Notes under the pieces: generated by a model
Seen by the model: only the letters and a program-made list of their open reading frames with translations
What the model was told of the DNA's origin: nothing
Databases searched by the model: none
Assembly: GCA_029876055.1 (NCBI GenBank)
Contig: CM056877.1
Location: 4,650,001 to 4,714,000 of the forward strand
Reading direction: 5' to 3'
DNA from: Madurella fahalii
Lineage: Eukaryota > Ascomycota > Sordariomycetes > Sordariales
Length of the DNA stretch: 64,000 nt
Shown here: piece after piece, positions 56,915-64,000 of the stretch
Layout of the letters: the number at the start of each line of letters is the position of its first letter
Numbering within the stretch: the first letter of the stretch is position 1
Made by a program: the position numbers and the translations under genes

Positions 56915-59900
56915 TCACACTCTAGCCTTATCCGCCGCAGCCCTTGCTTCCTCGTCAGACCCTTCATACACCTCGGCCAAGTATTGTTTGAACTTGATAG
57001 TCATGTCGCAAATCTGCTTGAAATCTTCCTCCTCCAGCGTGGCAATGTCGCCCTCTGCCTTCTCAGACTTGGGCTTTGTATGGAATCGATACTCAGCCAA
57101 CGCGACGGCCGTTTGGAAGGCTGGCAGTATATCAGTCAAGCATGTCATGATGCGTGCGCAGTAGCGGCTAGTCGTACCGTTCCGAATCTCTCGCCCGTTC
57201 CAATTCATCTGGGCCATCCGTTTGTTTTCCAACACGTAGCGCCGTGCCGATTTCTCGATTCTCATGGTGGAGCCCCGCTCCTTCTCCAGCTTATCAAAGA
57301 ATTGGTTCCAGATCTTCTCACGGTACTCATCATCAAGACCCTGGTAGTGCACGATAACGTGGATGCGAGAAACAATGGCGTCATCAAACTTTCCAACACG
57401 GTTGCTGGTGAGGAAGAGAATGCCTTGATAGTACTCGATCTCGCGAAGGAAGACTATGTATGAAGTATTTGCTAAGGTCAGATACCCGGGGATCAGGATG
57501 AGGGACACAACGTTTCTTACTCGAGACAAGACTGTTTCGTTTCAGATCGCCATCTTGACACCTCTCGAGGAAGACGTCTGCCTCGTCGATCAGCATCACG
57601 GCGCCCCATTTATGGGCAAGCTGGAGCCAGTAACGCAGTTTCAGTTCTATCTGGACTTCTTCGGTACCAATGTCGCCGCATGTCAAGGCTAGCAAAGGGC
57701 GCCCCGCGAACGCAGCAATGCACTCTGCGATTTTGTCAGCAACACGAAACGCAGAGCTAGGACCCGCAGGTGTCCCCGAGGGGTTAATGGGACCTGACGA
57801 ACCGGCAGTCTATCCCTCCCAAAGAAAGGTGTTGTCAGCATACTGCGCACTGGGCTGAGCAGTTGACGGGGAACTTACAAAGGTTTTCCCAACCCCAGGT
57901 CCTCCATGCAAGAGAAAGACCAAACCCTCGCCCTTGTTCTTGATAAAGTCGGCACCCCAGACCTGCGAGCTGCCGCCGGCGTACTCCGGGTCGGTATACT
58001 TGTACACCAAGGCCTTGATCATCATCTTGCGCTCATTGGGCATGACGAGCCGGCCAAATGGATTCTTGTCCGGTTTGACAGGATGGCAGTATCGAATGTC
58101 GAGCGTTTCTGGGCGTCAAGATGGTTAGCAGGGATTTATCCTATAAGATACGGGAACTTCCTCGTACGTACCCCAGACACGGGTGCCAAACACAAATCCT
58201 TTGAGTTTCCGGGAACAGAGCATGTAAGCGATGCGGCGGCCAGAGTCGTCAACGAAATTGCCGATGTTTTTGACGCTGAGACTGTCGTAGGTCACTTCAG
58301 GTGTGTGAAGTAGCTTTGACTGCTTCTTCCGGGCCTCGGTGCAGTCACTACAGTCGCAGGCCGCGATGTTTGACGTAGGGTTGATAAACGCACAGTCTGG
58401 CGTGTTTCCCTCGATGCCATAAATAGGAAGCGGGATCGGCGTACGCTCGGCCCTCGACCTTACGAGGAAATTTTGTTAGAAATTACATATCTGCTTCGGG
58501 TTGTTGGAAGAAGCTTCGCGTACCATTTTTCCTGCCCGGATTAAACGGCTCGCCTCGGTACTCGACCTGTTTTCCCATCAAGTGGTCGACCCATTTCCTC
58601 CCCCTCTCTTCCAGCGAGGTACGGAGGCTGCCAGAGTCTGATTGGTCCCAGATCTGGTAGGGCACCACGCTCAACGACGTGATGCGTCTCTCCCCCTTGA
58701 ACGGCCGGATGTATGCCTTGTGGCGGGCTCGGGAAATGTACTGGCCGTTGAAGTCGAGATACCAAAGGTTGATGATGCAGCCGCAGTTGACGTCGGTTGA
58801 AGAGAGGGAGAACTTCTCCATCTCCACCGAGTCCACGACGTAGGCATCTTCGGCCTCATCCGACCTGACATACACGGGGTCTCCCGGTCGAAAGAGATAC
58901 CACATCATGCGAAAGGTGCAAACTGGTTCCTTCCGTGCGTAGCGCTCGCGCTCTTTGGTGATGGGATCCTTGAGAATCTTGCTGACGAAGCTCAAGACGA
59001 GCCTCACGTGAATGCGAGTTTCGCGGGCCACCGAGCCGGTCTCGTCAGCTGAGCCAGCGGCAGCGATGCCTTCGCCGGTTCCATTTGCGATGGTTTTGGT
59101 GCTGTCCGCATTATCAACTTGCTGCGTGTACTTCTCGAGTCTCTCGAGGTGATGGCCAATGATGCAGAAGGGCTCGTTGAGATCCAAATTGCCGCTCTCA
59201 AGCTTGTCCTGCGTGTCGTACGACAGGACCGATTTGAGGGCGTCGATAAACAGGCTGGACATAATGTTAATCTTGGTGTATTTGACGGCTACGGATATCT
59301 GCGGGTTTCCAATGATGGGGCCCTCCGCTAGGAGCCTGTTTACTTCGAAGAAGGTTCGAGCCGAGTCGGCGGGGACAGTGGTGTGCAGCACCGTGATGGT
59401 GTTGAAAACCGTCTCTTTGTTTCTAGTTAGGCTTTTTCTGAGGGCTCGATTCCGTTCTCTCGAGAGTCGGAAAGGGCGGTCCCAGTCTTCGGACGTGATG
59501 AGGTGGTCGCCGAGGTCACGGTATTCAACACTGTGGCCCACCTTGAGGTGTTTCGGGGATTTTACACATCTCGTCTTCCTCATCCTCTTCGGTCTCGGCC
59601 TCGTCATCAGGCTGGGCGTCGTTGTTTATGTCCTTGTCCTGGTGCACTTCGCAATTGTCTGGGTCCGTTCCTTTACTACCCGGGCTATTGCCGTCCTCTC
59701 CGTTCCGGCCACAGCATGAGGCCTTGGGTGGCGGGCCGACCCTGGCGAGATTCTGGCTGCACGACGGACATTTCATGATACCGAAGCAAAGCAGGTTCGA
59801 GTGCGGGAAACCATTTTCCGGACAGTAGAGCGTGGCCGTTGAGATCGACGTCTTCGTTTCGTGGTTGTCAACTCGGTCCTGTGTCGATGGTTTCAGTAAA

Positions 59901-60076
59901 CTCGTCGCCCTGCGGTGGGGGTCTGTAGAGGAGAGTGGAGTTGGCCGCGGGAGGTTGCTGTCGCTGCTGGAGGACGAGTTGGAAGGGGCAGCCTCAAATG
60001 TGTCGGTCTCCGGCACAGTAAGTAGAGACTCGCCCTCCTGAGCACGGATGGGTCCTTTCTGTTCTGGGTCCGACAT
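56915..60076 (-). CDS. AAA ATPase with DUF7025-type N-terminal region
   Basis: Proposed exons: 60076-59566, 59486-58547, 58458-58172, 58108-57879, 57809-57803 (7 bp), 57724-57521, 57453-57178 and 57120-56915, summing to 886 residues in one phase. Start MSDPEQKGPI is preferred to an earlier in-frame Met near 60247. The N-terminus is Ser-rich, then Cys-rich (YCPENGF, CPSCSQ, SCCGRNG, a possible zinc ribbon). The DUF7025-type region follows (LDLNEPFCIIGHHLERLEKY, FRMMWYLFRPGDPVYV, INLWYLDFNGQYI). The AAA core has Walker A GGPGVGKT (648-655), Walker B VMLIDEAD (701-708), EYYQGILFLTSNRVG with sensor-1 Asn, and FDDAIVSRIHV (Arg-finger region). Exon 5 is a 7-nt microexon completing GKTFTAECIA. Donors of introns 1 and 2 (GTAAAA, GTTTAA) are weak and those borders uncertain. 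Probable cytosolic or mitochondrial ATPase of unknown substrate. Confidence 0.82.
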
Positions 60077-60838
60077 GATGTTGTTTGTTACCTGCCGTTT
60101 CCAGTGGAGCCTGAGATGGCGTTGCTTAGGTACTGAGTGGGCAAGCACTACAACCGAGACGAAGCTCCTCCCTCCGTCGTCTTCGTTGTTGTGTAATGTT
60201 GTGAACCACAGAGGAAAGGTCTTGGCTAGGATCACGGAGAATATCAAAGCAGGGAAGGTCTTGGTTGGTTGAGCAAATACGAACGGAACAGTTGGGGGAA
60301 GGGGGGCAGATAGATCTAATCCGGTGAGTACCTCTCCGGCGCTCCCAACCGACTTCTCTAGAACACTACCATTTCTTGGACTGCTTCATCTAGGCACCCC
60401 TCAAAAATGCATGGATCTCCTCTCTTTCTCGGCAATTCGTGCGTAGGCTTTACTATTCATCTGGGGCTGAAAGCAGAGAGGTTGACGACAGCATGCCACT
60501 GGCTCAACGAGAAGGAACGGGATGCAGGCCAAGCGAGAACCGCTCCACCAAAAACCAAATCTGGGGGCGAGTGAGGGGACAAGGCTGCGACGTGAATATC
60601 TGCCGGTTACCGATATTACGCAGGAGACGACTCCATTCTCCAGGTTGCCGCTCGTCCCGTTTGAAGACGTCTCCGGGATAGCTTGTACTACCCCAGGCAG
60701 GCTGCCTCTCGGCGACCAATGGTAGCCGATTGGCCATCAATTGGTCTGTACATTGCAATGGAAATGCAATCCACGGCATTCTTATTGTACCGTCAATTGC
60801 GTCTCTCCAGAAATCACCACTCCCTTGCCCAGCCAGAC
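60077..60838. other. Shared divergent promoter region
   Basis: 762 bp between divergently transcribed AAA ATPase and STAND-like genes. The upstream Met of the right-hand frame (60683) falls inside it. No RNA or repeat seen. Confidence 0.6.
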
Positions 60839-63052
60839 ATGGATACCGAGGAGCTAGACCCCGCCCTCCACAGGGTGGTTCGGAGGTACAGCCTTATCGT
60901 GGCAGAGGAGAGACCCAGCGATCCGCTGAGCCAGGCTCTGGGTGCGAATGCCCGGCACGAAATCGCAGAAGAACGGCGACAGCGAGAGGAGAGTTGGTCC
61001 ACGTGGCTGCAATCCCAAGGATGCTACACCGATCACGCACTGCTCCGCCTTGACAGGGCAAAACAAGGAATTGCAAAACGATGGAAAGCATTCAACACTG
61101 AGCATGCCGACCTACAGCTGGACGAGATGTTCAACGAGGATCAGGATCCGCCCCGCATCGGTGGCCTCTTACGAGCAGCCCAGGACGCGGAAGCAGCCTG
61201 GGAGCACAAGAAGGGATCCGGCGTCGGCAAGATAAAATCCGCCATTGAGAACTTCATGAACACCATGGATAACCATTCCTATCTGTTCAGTATCGTCCCC
61301 AGGGACGACAAGTACACGTGTCTGATCACCGGCGTGCTGACATCAATAACCAAGGTGAGCAACCCCCCCCCCTCCCCTCCCTCCCTTCTTTTTTTTTTTT
61401 TTTTTCCATTAAATTTGGGTAGGCAGCACTCTCACACGATTACAGGCGTTTGTAAACCACAAAAAGATAGCCGAGCTGTTCTCGGAAGCCCTAGAAAAGA
61501 TCGCCAAGGATCTCGCAACAGTAGGTTCGAGTGTCAGGGTATCGGATACGCCGGAAATGAGGCTTCTCGTTGTCGAGCTCTATGTCGCCGTGTTTAGCCT
61601 GCTCTTCGATGCGATGGACTGGTATGGGGTCCGCAAACGACGGTTTACCAAATCCTTTCGGCTAGACTACGCCGAGGACATCCTAAAGAATACCGAGAAG
61701 GTCCAAGAGGCCCTGGGTCGCATCAGGCTCAAGGCCGAGCAGGCGACGCAGTTCACCGTCCGGGACACATACCAGGCAGTACAAGACACCTATCGGGGTC
61801 TCCAGAGCATGGTGGAGTCCGCGGTGAATTCAGCCGTGGAATCCGCCACCGAGAAAGTGGCAGAGCGACTGTTGGCAGCCGCGGAAAAGAGTAGAAAAGA
61901 CTTCTTTGCGCCGACGGCAGCACTCAAGGACGTGAATGAGAACTTGAAACTCATCCTGGGTCAAAATGCCACGAGAACACTCATCGCGAACGGCCAAGCG
62001 CAGCAGGGTAAGAGCCCAAAGTACCGGTTACATATGAATTACTGTCTCTCAGTCCCACAACTAACAACATCACAAAGATCAAAAAAGATATTCTCCAGGG
62101 GGTGTGTTGACCATAGAGAGCAAAAAGCTTCTATCATACCAACGCGTTTCTGGGGGTGGTGGGGATATAACGGAAGTTCATGGTGACATGGCTGACGGTG
62201 AGTGGAATGCCATCCACGCTTGATGCAATGGTCTAATAGCAATAACGTGAAAGTATCCGGCGCTTCCGATGCGGCATTCTTTTACACCCGGGCAGAGATT
62301 CAGGAGATGTCAGCGCCCTATCTGAAGCCTTACTTCGAAGATGGGAGGTCTGAAGCCCTGAGGTCGAGCGGCGCCATTTCCAAATCCTACTTGCCTTCCG
62401 AGGTCGCCCACAAGATGACTAAATGGATGGGGGACTCCTCTTCCTCTTTGCTCTGGGTTGAGGGTCCGGCGGCGTTTTCCCCGGCAGAGCGCCAGCTCTC
62501 GGCCGCTGCAGTGCTGCTCTGCGAAGTAGCACTGGAGGGCGAGAACCCCGTCCCATGCGTCTCGTTCACCCCAAAGAGAACCTACGCTGCAGAGGAGCCG
62601 GGCGGCATGTCTCGACAGGAGAAGGTCTTGATTGCGATGCTCTACAGCCTCGCCGGACAGCTCATCCAGATACTCCCCGAGGAGCTCAACGCAGCAGCGC
62701 AGATCTTCGAGACGCACGTCTTTGCGAGCCTAGATGGGTCTTTGCCAGCGCATCCGTTGCCTTGGATCTCATAGAGTCCCTGCTTGCCCACGGGCCGCCG
62801 ATGCTCATGGTTGTTCTCAACCGGGTGCAGGTGGCCGAGTGCCATACTACAACACCGCACTTACAACGTTTCGTCCGGCTGCTAAAAGTGCATGGTTCTA
62901 ATCGCATGATCAAGGCCTTGTTTATCACACAGGGCAGCTCCCGAGCCCTTTCCGCCACTCTAGATAGTTTGAAGGAGCGGGTGAGCGCGAGACGCATGGT
63001 GCAGGCTAAGCCAGGGCAGCCGCTCAGGGGATGGTCAAGCCTGGGGATCTAA
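60839..63052 (+). CDS. STAND-like fungal protein, degenerate NTPase, late frameshift
   Basis: Exons 60839-61354, 61446-62007, 62078-62197 and 62254 onward, phase-consistent. MDTEELDPAL is taken as start; an earlier Met at 60683 would add a non-conserved leader. The helical N-terminal region (LHRVVRRYSLIVAEERPSDP, FVNHKKIAELFSEALEKIAK, LVVELYVAVFSLLFDAMDWY, RFTKSFRLDY) resembles the N-terminal domain of fungal STAND/NACHT proteins. A nucleotide-binding-like part begins SLLWVEGPAAFSPAERQLSA, where a Walker A lysine would be expected but is missing. After FETHVFASLDGSLPAHP the frame reaches a stop at 62774. The neighbouring frame continues with VALDLIESLLAHGPPMLMVV to 63052, so a 1-nt shift near 62745 is likely (real or sequence error). 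Possible relic or regulator of the self/non-self recognition class; function not assigned. Confidence 0.65.
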
Positions 63053-64000
63053 GGAGACCTGAGGAGCAAGCACGGTAAACCGCAAATGGCGGACTTGCGT
63101 GGCATCTCCTTGATGGTGACTCCTTGGTGTATTAGGATACACGAAACAGCAGTTACGTTAACAACTTGTTACCTGTGGCGGTAATTTTATAGGGACAAGA
63201 AATTGGCGACGGAAGCTATTGGTTGTGTTCGCTCTGGGAAGAGAGCCGCTAATCATGTTTAAGATTGCTAGAACAACAATTGTAGGGAAAGAGATATATA
63301 TGAATAAATAAATAAAAGAGGGAAGGAAAGAAAGAAGGAAATTGGGGAGAAAAGGCACGAGGACATCGAGGTAACAATGGCAAATCACGCACAAGGGACA
63401 AACAGAGGTAGCGGTACCCACAAACAAGAAGCATACGGGTATTGGCCATGGCCGGCACGCAAATCATCATGGTTATCACCTGCCCGGCTCCAAGGCGGAG
63501 CATCCCCGTCTCCGGCAGAGTCCCCGGCCTTGAGCGACTCGTCCGAGTTGGCGATGACCATGTCCCTTAATTCCATCTAGAAGAAGCGCACGCCGTTGAT
63601 GGCCGGTTAGAAGAAGAAGAGTTTGAACAAGAGCCAGCTTGTTTTGATCGCTGTTTTCCGTGAATTTGATTACTAGTTGTCCTGAATTTTCGGGTGGTAT
63701 TAGCCGTGGAATTCTGATATGAATGTACTAAGATCGATAATCACGCCCAGTAGTTTAGTGTAGCAGGGAAGAGCCTAAGCCGTTTTATACTAGTAAAGGA
63801 GAAAGGATTCCAAAAACTTTAGATATCAATAAAATAAAAGAGGAAACTTAGTATCTCGTTACCTTTGTATCGTTAGGGCGTTTTGCTATGGTACAGTCGT
63901 ATTAGCTAGGTCCTAAATATAATTCTTAGTCCTCATCCAGTCTGTACAGTACGGTCTGCCTATGTAATTGGCGTTAGAGGGCCCGGCACAATAGAGCGGT
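63053..64000. other. Intergenic, AT-rich right end
   Basis: No gene recognised. Contains an a/g-rich stretch with aaataaataaa and gaaagaaagaagg (about 63300-63345) and an AT-rich end after about 63650. Confidence 0.5.

Noticed and set aside
1..64000. CRISPR array, rRNA operon, integron or prophage
   Set aside because: No regular spaced repeats or rRNA-like sequence; the window is intron-rich fungal DNA.

Overview
The window is nuclear DNA of a filamentous ascomycete. The genes have short spliceosomal introns (about 45-150 bp) with GT donors, CTAAC/CTGAC branch sites and YAG acceptors. Intergenic gaps are long, and the families are typical of fungi: DUF8021, Pth11-type rhodopsin-domain protein, NB-ARC/TPR NLR, DUF7025-type AAA ATPase, and cellobiose-dehydrogenase-type cytochrome. 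The gene set suggests Sordariomycetes, but that is inference and no marker gene fixes the genus. I worked out exon borders by hand, checking that reading phase carries through every junction and that family motifs join across it.

Left part (1-20 kb). An Hsp70-like ATPase is cut by the left edge. Next come a protein with an acidic tandem-repeat tail and two secreted b-type cytochrome (CDH-cyt) proteins 8 kb apart, with a decayed kelch-repeat membrane protein gene between them. A small Ala/Ser-rich protein, a GNAT acetyltransferase, a secreted DUF8021 protein and a seven-helix rhodopsin-domain membrane protein complete this part.

Middle (20-47 kb). Genes are sparser: an RRM protein, a short two-exon gene, and an NLR (alpha/beta-hydrolase, NB-ARC, TPR) with a decayed copy of its own exon 2 just beyond its 3' end. 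Then follow a TauD-type Fe(II)/2-oxoglutarate dioxygenase containing a GC-AG intron, an unrecognised protein with a Cys motif, a very small CYSTM cysteine-rich protein, and a 6.5-kb stretch with no convincing gene.

Right part (46-64 kb). Here lie a glutathione S-transferase, the peroxin PEX16, a SET-domain protein with a signal-like N-terminus, and a 13-exon peroxisomal alcohol oxidase ending in SRL. A divergent pair follows: an AAA ATPase with a probable 7-nt microexon beside its P-loop, and a STAND-like protein with a degenerate nucleotide-binding site and a late frameshift. Alcohol oxidase and PEX16 lying about 2.4 kb apart suggests a peroxisomal (methanol-oxidation) theme. The cytochrome pair would fit electron supply to extracellular oxidative enzymes. 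No rRNA, convincing tRNA, CRISPR array or intact transposon was found.
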